Shown here: positions 48,724 through 57,456 of the stretch, piece after piece
Layout: each line of letters begins with the position of its first letter
How positions within the stretch are numbered: position 1 is the stretch's first letter
Assembly (NCBI RefSeq): GCF_011067745.1
Contig: NZ_JAAMPJ010000012.1
Coordinates: 248,001-312,000, forward strand
Direction: 5' to 3'
Length of the DNA stretch: 64,000 bases
DNA from: Lentzea alba
GTDB taxonomy: Bacteria; Actinomycetota; Actinomycetes; Mycobacteriales; Pseudonocardiaceae
Translations under genes and position numbers: made by a program
Notes under the pieces: model-generated
Database searches by the model: none
Told to the model about the DNA's origin: nothing
Seen by the model: the letters and a program-made list of their open reading frames with translations, nothing else

Positions 48724-50130
48724 TCAAGTGGACTGTGTGATCCGGTAGGTGACGAGCGAGCGCGCCGGCACGGTGGCGGTGAACGCGCCACCGCTGATGC
48801 GCGCGGTGGCCTGCGCCGCCATGTTGCCGGTCGTGTTGGTCAGGTACGGCGTCGCGGTTCCAGTGGTGATGCCGGTGTTCCTCAGCGCGTAGGTGACGGA
48901 GTTGGCGCTGGAGCCGTTGTTGAGCGCCACGACGGTGAGGGTGCCGTCGGTGTTGCGGAAGGCGGAGAGCATCAGGTTGCCGTCCGAGGCCGTCGTGCCG
49001 ATCCTGGTGGCGTTCGGGCGGATGAACCGGCTGTAGCCCGCGAGCGCCCACAGCCGCTTGGACACCCGGTAGCCGTCACCGTTCATCTGGATCAGACCGC
49101 GAGTGGCGCCGGTCGAGGCGCCGTACCAGTACACGTAGGCGTTGACGTTGCCCGTGGTGAGCGCGGTGTGCACGGCCTTGGCGATGGTGAGGCCGTCGTA
49201 GCCGCCGCCGTCGTCCCAGGCCTCGTTCCAGGTGGTGCCGCTCGGGTTCCACTCCGACATCCAGGTGCGCTTCGACGTCGGCAGCGGGCCCGTGATCTGG
49301 CTCGCGTAGGTGTGGCCGGTGTGCGTCGCCACGATGCCGCGCGCGGTCGCGTCCGCCTCGATCGCGCTGGAGTACGTCTTCTGCTGGTTCCAGCCGAACG
49401 AGTCGCAGCAGGCGACCTTCAGCCCTGCGGTCGCCGCGATCGGGCCGAGCACCTTGGCGAACTCCACGGCCTGCGCCGGGGTGAACCGCATCGAGGAGTA
49501 GTCGGTGGTGTAGTCGGGTTCGTTGGTGAACCCGATGTCGTTGATGGTGATGCCTTCCTGGGCGTAGAACTTGGCGTACTGCACCAGGTAGTTCGCGTAC
49601 GCGCGCCGCCAGTCGCCGCTCGCGCAGGAGGCTCCGGACAACCCGCACAGGCTGCCGCCGTGCGCCTCGTCGCCGTTGGTCTTCATGTAACCGGGCGCGC
49701 TCCACGCGTTGGCGTAGAAGCGGTTCACCCCGTACGCCTTGGCCTGCTGGGCCAGCCAGACCTGGCTCTCGTCGTCGCGGTCCCAGACGTAGCGCGGCGT
49801 CGCGTTCGGTCCGCCGGGGTTCGCCGGCTGGATGGACGAGCCCGTCGTCGATCCGATGTGCAGCCGCAGGATGGACAGGCCGGCGCCCGCGGAACGCGAC
49901 AGGAGCAGGTCGACTATCTCGCGCTGCTTCGCCGCGGACAGGCCCTGGGAACCGTGCATGATCTGCGCACGCCCGAAGGCTTCGGAGAACCCGAACCCGT
50001 CGATCTGCTGATGCGTGCGCGCGCCGTCCACCGTGGCGGTCGCGGCCGCCGTGGCCGAGGGTGGGCCGACGACGAGCAGGCCGAGTCCGAGAACAGCGGT
50101 GGCGGCCAGTGCGCGGAGTCTTGCGATCAT
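48724..50130 (-). CDS. Secreted GH30 glycosidase
   Basis: 468 residues. Signal peptide MIARLRALAATAVLGLGLLV to about ATA-AAT. GH30 clan A features: IDGFGFSEAFGRA, RLHIGSTTG, NAWSAPGYMK, acid/base GFTNEPDYT (Glu about 204) and nucleophile WMSEWNPSG (Glu about 293). The C-terminal beta-sandwich (NLMLSAFRNTDGTLTVVALN) is typical. GH30 includes endo-beta-1,6-galactanases and xylanases; the galactan neighbours make a galactanase plausible, but substrate is not determined. Upstream, the tandem TTGACA element of the galactan genes overlaps the end of the XRE gene. Confidence 0.88.
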   Translation of the reverse strand: MIARLRALAATAVLGLGLLVVGPPSATAAATATVDGARTHQQIDGFGFSEAFGRAQIMHGSQGLSAAKQREIVDLLLSRSAGAGLSILRLHIGSTTGSSIQPANPGGPNATPRYVWDRDDESQVWLAQQAKAYGVNRFYANAWSAPGYMKTNGDEAHGGSLCGLSGASCASGDWRRAYANYLVQYAKFYAQEGITINDIGFTNEPDYTTDYSSMRFTPAQAVEFAKVLGPIAATAGLKVACCDSFGWNQQKTYSSAIEADATARGIVATHTGHTYASQITGPLPTSKRTWMSEWNPSGTTWNEAWDDGGGYDGLTIAKAVHTALTTGNVNAYVYWYGASTGATRGLIQMNGDGYRVSKRLWALAGYSRFIRPNATRIGTTASDGNLMLSAFRNTDGTLTVVALNNGSSANSVTYALRNTGITTGTATPYLTNTTGNMAAQATARISGGAFTATVPARSLVTYRITQST

Positions 50131-50283
50131 GGAAACCCCATCCGCTCGGTGGCGACCCCGGAACAGGCCGCGCGCACACGGAAATTGCTTCAGACGAATG
50201 ATCCCGTCGAATTACCCGACACCGGCGCCGACAGGTGAAAAGATAAATTCTCGGCGGTCGGTCCGGCTCGGGGAAAGTGGAAG

Positions 50284-50300
50284 TGTCAAAGACTGTCAAA
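50284..50300 (-). promoter_or_regulatory. Tandem TTGACA element upstream of GH30
   Basis: The minus strand reads TTTGACAGTCTTTGACA, two exact TTGACA copies with a 10-base period, 154 bases before the GH30 start and overlapping the stop codon of the XRE gene. Confidence 0.45.
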
Positions 50301-51605
50301 GAGCTCGTCGAACCGGATGCCGAGCCGGAGACGCAGTCTCCCGAGCTCGTGGCTCAGCTGGGTGTTGAACGCCGCGGTCACCGCCGGCATGACCGGCCGG
50401 GCGACGTTGACGGCGGCGTCGAGGTCGCCGCGGCACGCCTCGCTGTCGGCGAGGCGCAGGGTCAGCAGCAGTTTGCTGCCGTGCATCCGGGAGGGCACGT
50501 GGAGCAGTGAGGTCTCCGCGAACGCCACCGCGCGGTCGGCGATCTCCGGCCGTCCGGTGACCTCCGCCAGATCACGCAGGCCACCGGCCAGGTGCGAGGC
50601 GATGAAGGTCTCGCCCTCCGCGCCGGTCAGCCACGGTGCCTCGGTCCGGTCCCGCTCACCGAGCCGCTCGGCGCCGCGCCGCGCGGCGTGCGACAGGGTG
50701 GTGAACGTGCGGTGGTCGCCGAGCAGCGCGTGCGCGCGGGCCTGGTCGAGCTTCGCCAGCACGGTGGTCCACCGCCGGCTCCGGTCCACCGACGCGGCCG
50801 CCCTGGCGTACTCGAGCGCGGTCGGGGCGTCGCCCTCGATCAGTGCGATCACGCTCATGCTGCTCAGTGCCTCGCAGGCGGTCGGCAGGCCGTCGGAGGC
50901 GAGTGCCCACTCCACGCTGTGCTGCAGCCACGTCATGGCGATGCCGTGCTGGCCTCGCTTCACCCGCAGCCATCCGGCCAGGTCGGCGTAGCGCGCGGCC
51001 AGCTGCAGCAGACCGTCCGCGTGGTCACCGCGTGCCTTCGGGACCACGGCCATGATCGTGCGCAACGCCTGTTCGACGGGAAGCGCGAGGTCGCCGTCGG
51101 ACGCGCTGATGTCGGCCTCGACGTAGGTCGTGAGCAGCGCCGCGAAACCGTGCAGCGTCTCGGTTCCCACGGTGCGACTGCCGATGCCGGGCACGTCCGC
51201 GATCCCGGCGGGCACCGGTGCCGCGCAGCCGGACGAGCCGTGCGAGGGGCAGGTGATGCCGAACGCGGGCAGCTGGACCTGCCGGGCCTGGGACGTCCGC
51301 GGCGGACCGTCGCCACGGGGTGCGCGGGGCAACGGAATCGCGGCGGTGCCGATCGGGACGCAGAGGTTCGCGCGGAGTCGCGCGCGGACCTTCGTGGCCA
51401 GGGCGAGCAGGGTGCCACCGGCCGCCAGCACGTCGTCCGCACTGCTGGCGAACGCGATGCGCGGCTCGCGGGCGCCGCTCTCGATCTTCGAAACGTAGGT
51501 GTGGTGGTAGCCGAGGCGGGCCGCCAGCTGGACCTGGGTGAGGCCCGCCTCCTCACGCAGGCGGCGCAGTCGCAGCCCGAACTCTTCACTGCCCGACGTC
51601 GCCAT
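50286..51605 (-). CDS. XRE-family helix-turn-helix regulator with TPR-like domain
   Basis: 439 residues. The helix-turn-helix is LRRLREEAGLTQVQLAARLG and HHTYVSKIESGAREPR at the N terminus. The rest is helical, with repeated pairs such as LLQLAARYADLAGWLRVKRG and ARAHALLGDHRTFTTLSHAA, similar to the TPR-containing regulators common in actinobacteria. ATG 51605 fits, with a G-rich stretch 10 bases upstream. It sits between GH27 and GH30 but has no visible ligand pocket for sugars. Role unknown; a developmental or antibiotic-type regulator is equally possible. Confidence 0.82.
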   Translation of the reverse strand: MATSGSEEFGLRLRRLREEAGLTQVQLAARLGYHHTYVSKIESGAREPRIAFASSADDVLAAGGTLLALATKVRARLRANLCVPIGTAAIPLPRAPRGDGPPRTSQARQVQLPAFGITCPSHGSSGCAAPVPAGIADVPGIGSRTVGTETLHGFAALLTTYVEADISASDGDLALPVEQALRTIMAVVPKARGDHADGLLQLAARYADLAGWLRVKRGQHGIAMTWLQHSVEWALASDGLPTACEALSSMSVIALIEGDAPTALEYARAAASVDRSRRWTTVLAKLDQARAHALLGDHRTFTTLSHAARRGAERLGERDRTEAPWLTGAEGETFIASHLAGGLRDLAEVTGRPEIADRAVAFAETSLLHVPSRMHGSKLLLTLRLADSEACRGDLDAAVNVARPVMPAVTAAFNTQLSHELGRLRLRLGIRFDELFDSL

Positions 51606-51775
51606 GTGCCCGGTACCCCCGCGCTCATCAGTTCCGGCGCCGGAACGCGGTCTGGTCGCGACCGGCGCGCTGAACGTTAACGACAAATGGGGGTGGTGTC
51701 AGCACTCCGAACGGTTGCCGGTTTGTCGCCGGCGACATTGTTCGAATCGAATTCGATGATTTTCCGGTGGTTCGG

Positions 51776-53401
51776 TCAACCGCAGGTCAGCGTGGGCGCT
51801 CCCCAGTCGGCGTGATCGTAGGAAATGCCGTTGCGCGCGTCGGTGACCCTCAGCTCCAGCGTGGCGTGGCCGGTGGTCGGCACGGTGAGGGTGGACGGTC
51901 CCTGACTGGCGGTCTTCACCCCGCTGTCGGCCAGCAGCGTCCCGTCCCCGTAGACCAGGAACCTGACCGACGCCGAACCGTTGGTCACCTCGTCGTCGAC
52001 CCCGACCTGCGCGGTGAAGCGACCGCACGCCCGCCCGAGGTAGAGGTGCACCGCCGAGTCCGCGTGGACGCCGATGCCCTGGCTGTAGGTGGTTCCGTTG
52101 ATGGTCAGCGTGCGCCCGTCCCCGGCCGCCTGCTCGCCGTTGGACCTGTTGCGCTCGGCGGGACCCCAGCCGTTGGAGGACGCCTGCCAGGTCATGTCGC
52201 CGGCCTGGTGCGTGCCCGCGGCCGGTCCGGCGGCGAGGGTGCCCGTCCTGGAGACCCGGTACATGACCACGCCGTGCGCGGCGACGGAGGCCGAGATGGC
52301 GCCGGTGCTGCTGGAAGTGCCGCCGGTCCACAGGTTGCGCAGCCCGTACGACGAGGAGCCCGCCAGCCCCAGCTCCGCGGCGGACGTGCTGATCGTCGCG
52401 GCCGCCGAGCCGCGGTTGAACAGGACCACCGCGACCGAGCCGTCGGACATGGGCTTGGCCCAGATCTCACCGGTGCCGTCGTCCCGGATCCTGCGGCCCT
52501 GCGAACCGCCCCAGTCCTGGTTGACGTCGATCACGTCCTTGTTGCGGATGATGCCCAGGGTGGTGCTGTTCATCGACCGCAGGTCGTTGCCGAGCAGGAG
52601 CGGCGACGACAGCAGCGACCAGAGGCTGAAGTGCGAGACGTACTCGGTGGTGGTCATGCCGCCGTTGCCGACCTCGAGCATGTCGGGATCGTTGTAGGCG
52701 CCTTTGCGCGCGAACGGTTCCCGCCCGGCCTGCTGGTCGAGCAGGCTCATCGCGCTGTTCCAGTTGTCGGAGATGTCACCGGTGGTGCGCCAGTAGTCGC
52801 CGCCCACCTGCGGCCCGAACACCCAGGGCGAGTCCTCGCCCCAGTTGCAGATGCTGTAGACGATCGGCCGTCCGGTGGCCTTGAGCGCGTCGCCCATCTT
52901 CTTGTAGCGCTCGACGGTCGGACGGCCCTCGTTGTTGCAGTTGTCGTACTTCAGCAGGTCGACGCCCCACGCCGCGAACGTCTGCGCGTCAACGGTTTCG
53001 TGGTCGAGGCTCGCCGGATAGCCCTGACAGGTGCGCGTGCCGGCGGAGGAGTAGATGCCGAGCTTGAGCCCGCGTGCGTGCACGTAGTCAGCGAGCGCCT
53101 TGATCCCCGCCGGGAACCGGGTCGGGTGCGGTTGCAGGCGCCCCTGACCGTCTCTTGTGGACGCCATCCAGCAGTCGTCGATGTTGACGTACCGGTAGCC
53201 GAGGTCGTCGAGGTCGTTGGCGACGATCGCGTCGGCGGTGGCGCGGATGAGGCTCTCGTTGATGTTGCAGCCGAACCGGTTCCAGCTGTTCCAGCCCATC
53301 ACCGGCGCGGTGATCGCCGCGGTCTCGGTGGCCTGGGCGGTCTGGGTGGGGGCGATCACCGCCGCGGCCAGCACCAGCATCGCGGGAAGGAGCTTGTTCA
53401 T
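51776..53401 (-). CDS. Secreted GH27 alpha-galactosidase with NPCBM domain
   Basis: 541 residues, GGGAGG 6 bases before ATG 53401. Signal peptide MNKLLPAMLVLAAAVIAPTQ. GH27: MGWNSWNRFGCNINE, NIDDCWM, nucleophile LLKYDNCNN (Asp), acid/base AYNDPDMLEVGNGG (Asp). The C-terminal about 150 residues are an NPCBM-type domain (YSQGIGVHADSAVHLYL, FTAQVGVDDEV). Compared with the other GH27 at 24062, this one has no ricin domain and no insertion. It would remove alpha-galactose from galactomannan, raffinose sugars or arabinogalactan. The tandem TTGAC element upstream suggests control with GH53, GH30 and GH16. Confidence 0.93.
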   Translation of the reverse strand: MNKLLPAMLVLAAAVIAPTQTAQATETAAITAPVMGWNSWNRFGCNINESLIRATADAIVANDLDDLGYRYVNIDDCWMASTRDGQGRLQPHPTRFPAGIKALADYVHARGLKLGIYSSAGTRTCQGYPASLDHETVDAQTFAAWGVDLLKYDNCNNEGRPTVERYKKMGDALKATGRPIVYSICNWGEDSPWVFGPQVGGDYWRTTGDISDNWNSAMSLLDQQAGREPFARKGAYNDPDMLEVGNGGMTTTEYVSHFSLWSLLSSPLLLGNDLRSMNSTTLGIIRNKDVIDVNQDWGGSQGRRIRDDGTGEIWAKPMSDGSVAVVLFNRGSAAATISTSAAELGLAGSSSYGLRNLWTGGTSSSTGAISASVAAHGVVMYRVSRTGTLAAGPAAGTHQAGDMTWQASSNGWGPAERNRSNGEQAAGDGRTLTINGTTYSQGIGVHADSAVHLYLGRACGRFTAQVGVDDEVTNGSASVRFLVYGDGTLLADSGVKTASQGPSTLTVPTTGHATLELRVTDARNGISYDHADWGAPTLTCG

Positions 53402-53484
53402 GCCTTGCCTCCCTGTCCGAGAAATGCGGCGGCAAAGTGCAGGCAACCACGGAGAGCCCGGACACGGGAGGCGTGACGGCGGAA

Positions 53485-53502
53485 CGTCAACGAACTGTCA
53501 AA
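53485..53502 (-). promoter_or_regulatory. Tandem TTGAC element upstream of GH27
   Basis: The minus strand reads TTTGACAGTTCGTTGACG, two TTGAC repeats with an 11-base period, 84 bases before the GH27 start. Confidence 0.5.
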
Positions 53503-53521
53503 CAAGACTTCTGGCAAGTGG

Positions 53522-53965
53522 TCAGAAGGCGTCCTCGGTGAAGTCGCTCGGCGCGTCGTCGTCGAAGTCGCCGTGCGACCGCCTGGTGCGCTGCTGACCC
53601 GCGGCGACGATCTCGTCGAGGTTCTGCCCCTCCTTGATCGCCGTGTGCGCCCGCTTCAGCGCCGGCATGCTGGTCTGCATCGCGCGGTGCACGTCGGGAT
53701 CGTTGATGGCCTTGCCGGACGTGATGTCCTGCCAGGAGATCTGGCCCGAGTCGACCTTGCGCTGCAGGTCCTTCAACGCGTTCGGCGCGTCCTTCGACCG
53801 CGCGAACTTCTCGATCTCGGCGATGTCCGCGGGCGACAGGTCGGTGCCGCGGGTCTGCACCCTGGACGCTTCCAGAGCGACCTTCTCCAACTGCGCGCCC
53901 CTGGCGTCGAGATCCTGTTGCCACGCCTGCAACTGTTGCCGGGCGCTGTCGTACGGGAACGTCAA
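53522..53965 (-). CDS. Hypothetical helical protein of an ESX-type cassette
   Basis: 147 residues from TTG 53965, directly after GAGG with a very short spacer, so the start is uncertain. It is charged and helical (LQAWQQDLDARGAQLEKVAL, RAMQTSMPALKRAHTAIKEG), with an acidic tail (GDFDDDAPSDFTEDAF). It lies 36 bases after a WXG100-like gene, and all three genes are in one orientation. The acidic C terminus recalls chaperone or secretion-signal tails of ESX substrates, but no family motif was recognised. Confidence 0.6.
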   Translation of the reverse strand: MTFPYDSARQQLQAWQQDLDARGAQLEKVALEASRVQTRGTDLSPADIAEIEKFARSKDAPNALKDLQRKVDSGQISWQDITSGKAINDPDVHRAMQTSMPALKRAHTAIKEGQNLDEIVAAGQQRTRRSHGDFDDDAPSDFTEDAF

Positions 53966-54001
53966 TTCCTCACCGCCTGAACTGGAAGTGGTCTTCTCCG
54001 G

Positions 54002-54850
54002 CTAGCGCTCGAACTTCAACGCCTTGTCGTGCGCGCTGTTCGCCTTGTACGCGCCCTTGGCGGCGCCCCACGCGCCGCTGCCCACGGCGGACATGCCGTC
54101 GCCCAGCTTCTCCTGGCCGTCCTGCCACGTGTCGACCACGTCGAAGAAGTCGTTGACGTCCCGCACGTCGGGGATCCTGGACAGCGCGGTGCCCATCAGC
54201 TTGAGGCCGTTGATCACGCCCTTGACGCCCTCGATGAGCGTCTGCATGGACAGGATGAGCTTGCGCACCTGGTCGACGATGTTGACCACGTCGTAGACCA
54301 TCCACACCGCGCGACCCCAGCCGACGAGCGGGATCCACGCGGTCATCGCGGCCTTCATCAGCTTGTCGCAGATCTTGTCGAGCAGGGTCAGCGCGAGCTT
54401 CGCCGCCGACCGGCAGGAGCTCGCCATGTTCTTGAACCGGTCGCCGATGAACTTCGCGACCTGCGAGTCCCACTCGATCGCCGTCGTCCACGTGCGGCGC
54501 ATGCGGTTCTCGAAGCTCTGCGCGGCGCCGCCGTCCCAGCTCGGCGCGAGCTCCTCGATGCCGTTGTTGACGTTGTGGCGCACGTTGTCCAGCGCCTTGG
54601 CGATCCGGTCCCACGCGGCGGCGTTCGCGTCGATCTTCTCGAAGTCGCCCGCCAGCGGCATGATCAGGTCGCGCACCAGGTCGTCGCCGGTGACCTGCTG
54701 GTAGATCCAGTTGACGCCCTGGATCTTCCACCCGGCGGCCTCGATCAGCTCCTTGACGGTCTGCCGGCCGGGCCGGTCCTCCGGCACGGCGCGCAGCGCG
54801 ACATTCGGATCTTCGATGTCCTGGTAGCCGTTGCAGACTCCGCCGGTCAT
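54002..54850 (-). CDS. WXG100-like type VII secretion target
   Basis: 282 residues. The central segment ALDNVRHNVNNGIEELAPSW followed by DGGAAQSFENRMRR has the WxG turn (WDG) between helices. The second half is helical and hydrophobic (AAMTAWIPLVGWGRAVWMVY, VRKLILSMQTLIEGVKGVI). Longer than classic WXG100 proteins, it resembles the larger targets that accompany EspC-like genes in actinomycetes. Its ATG overlaps the stop of the upstream gene by ATGA, so the cassette is translationally coupled. Confidence 0.75.
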   Translation of the reverse strand: MTGGVCNGYQDIEDPNVALRAVPEDRPGRQTVKELIEAAGWKIQGVNWIYQQVTGDDLVRDLIMPLAGDFEKIDANAAAWDRIAKALDNVRHNVNNGIEELAPSWDGGAAQSFENRMRRTWTTAIEWDSQVAKFIGDRFKNMASSCRSAAKLALTLLDKICDKLMKAAMTAWIPLVGWGRAVWMVYDVVNIVDQVRKLILSMQTLIEGVKGVINGLKLMGTALSRIPDVRDVNDFFDVVDTWQDGQEKLGDGMSAVGSGAWGAAKGAYKANSAHDKALKFER

Positions 54851-55212
54851 TCGCGCGCCCCCAGGAACCGCCCCAGCCAGGACGGGGCCTCCATCCTGCC
54901 GGCCGCGGTGTCGATCAGGCAGACCCCGACCTCGTCCGCCTTCTCGTAGGCGCGGGCCGACTTGACCAACGCCTCGGCGTCCTGGCCCATCTTCTTGTTG
55001 GCGGCCTCGAGCGTCTCGCCGTAGAGCTGCGCGACCCCGGTCACGACGGGGTCGAGCAGCGACAGCAACCCGGTGAACCCGGACGTGTCCCCACCCTTGT
55101 CGATCGCGTGCTCCCGGATCGTCAGGAAGTGCTCGGCCTGACGTTCGAGGAGTCCGCTGTAGCCGCGCAGCTCATCCGGCACGACGTGGAACTTCTCTCC
55201 CATGGCGGTCAT
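54847..55212 (-). CDS. EspC/DUF2580-like ESX-associated protein
   Basis: 121 residues. MTAMGEKFHVVPDELRGYSG, then LLERQAEHFLTIREHA and TLEAANKKMGQDAEALVKSA, match the small helical proteins of the ESX-1 secreted-protein EspC family. They pair with WXG100-type partners, consistent with the next gene. Two in-frame ATGs (55212 and 55203) exist and neither has a clear ribosome site; 55203 gives the more usual start MGEKF. No ESX ATPase or membrane core genes are in the window, so secretion would depend on another locus. Confidence 0.75.
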   Translation of the reverse strand: MTAMGEKFHVVPDELRGYSGLLERQAEHFLTIREHAIDKGGDTSGFTGLLSLLDPVVTGVAQLYGETLEAANKKMGQDAEALVKSARAYEKADEVGVCLIDTAAGRMEAPSWLGRFLGARE

Positions 55213-55310
55213 GACGCCCGGCCCCGACGGGCGGTTCCGTCGCATTCGGCCCAATAGGCAACTCGAATCACGTTCGTCCGCAACTGCCGGTGGACCGCGC
55301 GGCGGCCCGA

Positions 55311-56528
55311 TCAGTCTGTCCGCTGTGGACCATCGATCCGGTCGTGCTGCTCGACGTCGGCGAGGTGGCGCCGGACGGCGGTGATGTAGTCGGCGGCCCC
55401 TTCGGCGTCGCGGGCGAGCACGACGGCAGACCCGTCCGTCTCGAACGTCACCACCGCGCCGGGGCCCGGGTCCTGGCCGAGGAGATAACCGGCCTCGTCT
55501 CCCAGCGCGATCCTGAAGTCCTCCCAGGTCTCGTGGCGGAACCCCTTGAGCCGGTTCGCGCGCCGGATGAGGCGGGCTTTGCCCGCGGGCGGTGTGAAGA
55601 CGAACAGCCTGCGGTGCGCGCCCAGGTTCCTGATCACCCGGAACTCGTAGCGCAGCTCGGGCCAGACGCCCGGCGTCATGATCACGCACCGGGACCCGGC
55701 GACCAGTTCGGCGAACTGGTCGCGCCACGAGTCGTCGGTGGCGTAGTGCCGGTCGATCCCGTCCGGCGGAAGGTAGTCGCGCGGATTGCCCAGGCCGTAG
55801 CCGCGTCCGAGGTCCCCGGCGATCGCGGGGGCGAAGTACTCCTCGAACGACATGGGGTCCGGGCGGCGGTTGAAGACCTTCCTCAGTTCCGGTCGGTCGC
55901 GCATCTCCTCCTGATCGCGCCGCCGGAAGCCGAACAACCGCCGTTCGTTGCCGAAACCCCGGATCCACACCACGGCCGGGCGCGGGTCGATCGGTGGCAG
56001 GGCGTCGATGCGGTCCGCTCGCCGCGCCGCGGTGTGGCACAGGATCGACACCGTCGCCATCGGCAGCAGCAGCTGAATGCCGACCGTCGTGGGAAAGCCG
56101 GTCACCGCCAGCGTCACCATCACCAGCGGTGGGGTGGCCGCCGCCAGGTTTCCCAGCACCCGGAACGGTGTTCGTGGTCGCCGTCGCCTGCCGGACCGGA
56201 CAGGTCGTGCGGGCAGCAGGCGCACAGCCAGCGCGAGCCCGCCCAACGTCGCCACGCCGCCGAACACGACGGCGAGGCCGACGGCGACGACCTTGGTGGC
56301 GGCACCGAGTTCGAGCAGGGCCACCAGGACCCCGAGGACGATCCCGCCCATCAGCCCGGTGAAGCCGGTTGTCATGAGCACGATCGACGTGATCGGGCCG
56401 GTGTAACCCTTGCCCTGCGCCCGTCGCCACAGCCGGTTGAACGTGGCGATGGCGAAGAAGGTCAGCACTCCGGTCGCCGCCACGAGGGCTGCGACGCCGA
56501 GCAGCGCGAGCACCACGCGGATCGTCAT
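55311..56528 (-). CDS. Membrane protein with cytosolic TIR-like domain
   Basis: 405 residues. Three or four transmembrane segments occupy about 1-165 (VVLALLGVAALVAATGVLTF, GFTGLMGGIVLGVLVALL, VAVGLAVVFGGVATLGGLAL, TVGIQLLLPMATVSIL). The soluble half starts VVWIRGFGNERR, then FEEYFAPAIAGDLGRGYGLG, WRDQFAELVAGSRCVIMTPG and LRYEFRVIRNLG. This IRGF...W...F..L...S....PG...L.YE pattern is seen in bacterial membrane proteins with a predicted TIR-like fold; assignment is tentative. No Glu clearly placed for NADase activity was identified. It lies beside the ESX cassette. Confidence 0.72.
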   Translation of the reverse strand: MTIRVVLALLGVAALVAATGVLTFFAIATFNRLWRRAQGKGYTGPITSIVLMTTGFTGLMGGIVLGVLVALLELGAATKVVAVGLAVVFGGVATLGGLALAVRLLPARPVRSGRRRRPRTPFRVLGNLAAATPPLVMVTLAVTGFPTTVGIQLLLPMATVSILCHTAARRADRIDALPPIDPRPAVVWIRGFGNERRLFGFRRRDQEEMRDRPELRKVFNRRPDPMSFEEYFAPAIAGDLGRGYGLGNPRDYLPPDGIDRHYATDDSWRDQFAELVAGSRCVIMTPGVWPELRYEFRVIRNLGAHRRLFVFTPPAGKARLIRRANRLKGFRHETWEDFRIALGDEAGYLLGQDPGPGAVVTFETDGSAVVLARDAEGAADYITAVRRHLADVEQHDRIDGPQRTD

Positions 56529-56627
56529 CGGGTCCCCTCCCGGTGGCCGTGGAGAAGTCCTGTTCTATGCCCACCGCACGTCACCTGGCACCGCTGAACA
56601 GCGGACGCGCAGAACGAGCGCTCTGCG

Positions 56628-57302
56628 TCAACGAACGCGGCGGGGTTCTGCGGTGCTCTGCCGCAAGATCAGCCCGGGTGGGCGCCAGGGCCATGCCGGG
56701 TTCGACCGCTTCACGGCGGATCTGCCGGGCGAACGACCCGGTGGGGCTGGCGACGTGCCAGACCGCTGTCCCAGATCGACGAACCGCTCGCGCGTCGCAG
56801 GGCACAGGAACACCTGCCTGGCCCAGTTGTGCTGGTGCGGCGGCAGGTGGGAGAGATCGCCGAAGACGGCGGTGGCGAGCCGGTTCCAGCCGAGGACGTT
56901 CCTGCGGCGGCCGACGACGATCCCGGGAGCGCCGAGTGCGTCGAGCAGGTTCCGGACTCCAGGTCGTACCTGCTCGACGTCCGGCTCCGGTGAGCCCGCG
57001 CGGGTGGGCTGGGCGAGCTGGAGGAGGTGGCCGTGCTCTTCCCCGGTCAGCCTGAGGGCGCGTGCGACGGCGTCGAGCACCGAGGTGGAGATGCCGTCGC
57101 TGTATCCCTGTTCGAGCCGGGCGTAGTAGGTGAACGACACGCCCGCCAGCTGGGCCAGTTCCTCGCGCCGCAGTCCGGGTACCCGGCGCCGCCCGCTCGA
57201 CGGCAGGCCGACGTCCTCGGGTTTGACGCGGGCCCGGCGCGACCGCGGGAAGTCCTTGAGCTCGGCCTGGCGGTCCGATGTGGACGGTGGCTGGTCGCGC
57301 AA
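56628..57302 (-). pseudogene. MmyB-like XRE regulator with degenerate C terminus
   Basis: 224 codons from TTG 57302 (start approximate). The N-terminal half is typical: RRARVKPEDVGLPSSGRRRV, PGLRREELAQLAGVSFTYYA, then NLLDALGAPGIVVGRRRNVL and GWNRLATAVFGDLSHLPPHQ. These belong to the family with an MmyB-type ligand-binding region. After FLCPATRERFVDLGQ the expected helices (TVAxLRxxxGRxPDDP...) are lost; the frame continues as low-complexity Pro/Arg/Ser. Another frame shows a weak trace (DLAAEHRR) of the usual LWAxHxVR ending. Probably a frame-shifted, non-functional regulator of the neighbouring SDR. Confidence 0.6.
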
Positions 57303-57456
57303 CGCTGCTCGGACGACATCTGCACTCTCCGGTTGGTGGTGGGGGCACGGGCGGAAACGCGGACGCCGACCGCGACGAGCCCGGTGAGCACCGGGACCGG
57401 TCGAGGTCGGCGTCGTGAACCCTAAGGGCCCGCTGGTGACTTCGGAGTGGGCGTCG

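Noticed and set aside
53522..56528. A complete type VII secretion locus
   Set aside because: No EccC ATPase, EccB/D/E membrane parts or mycosin were found; only substrate-like genes are present.
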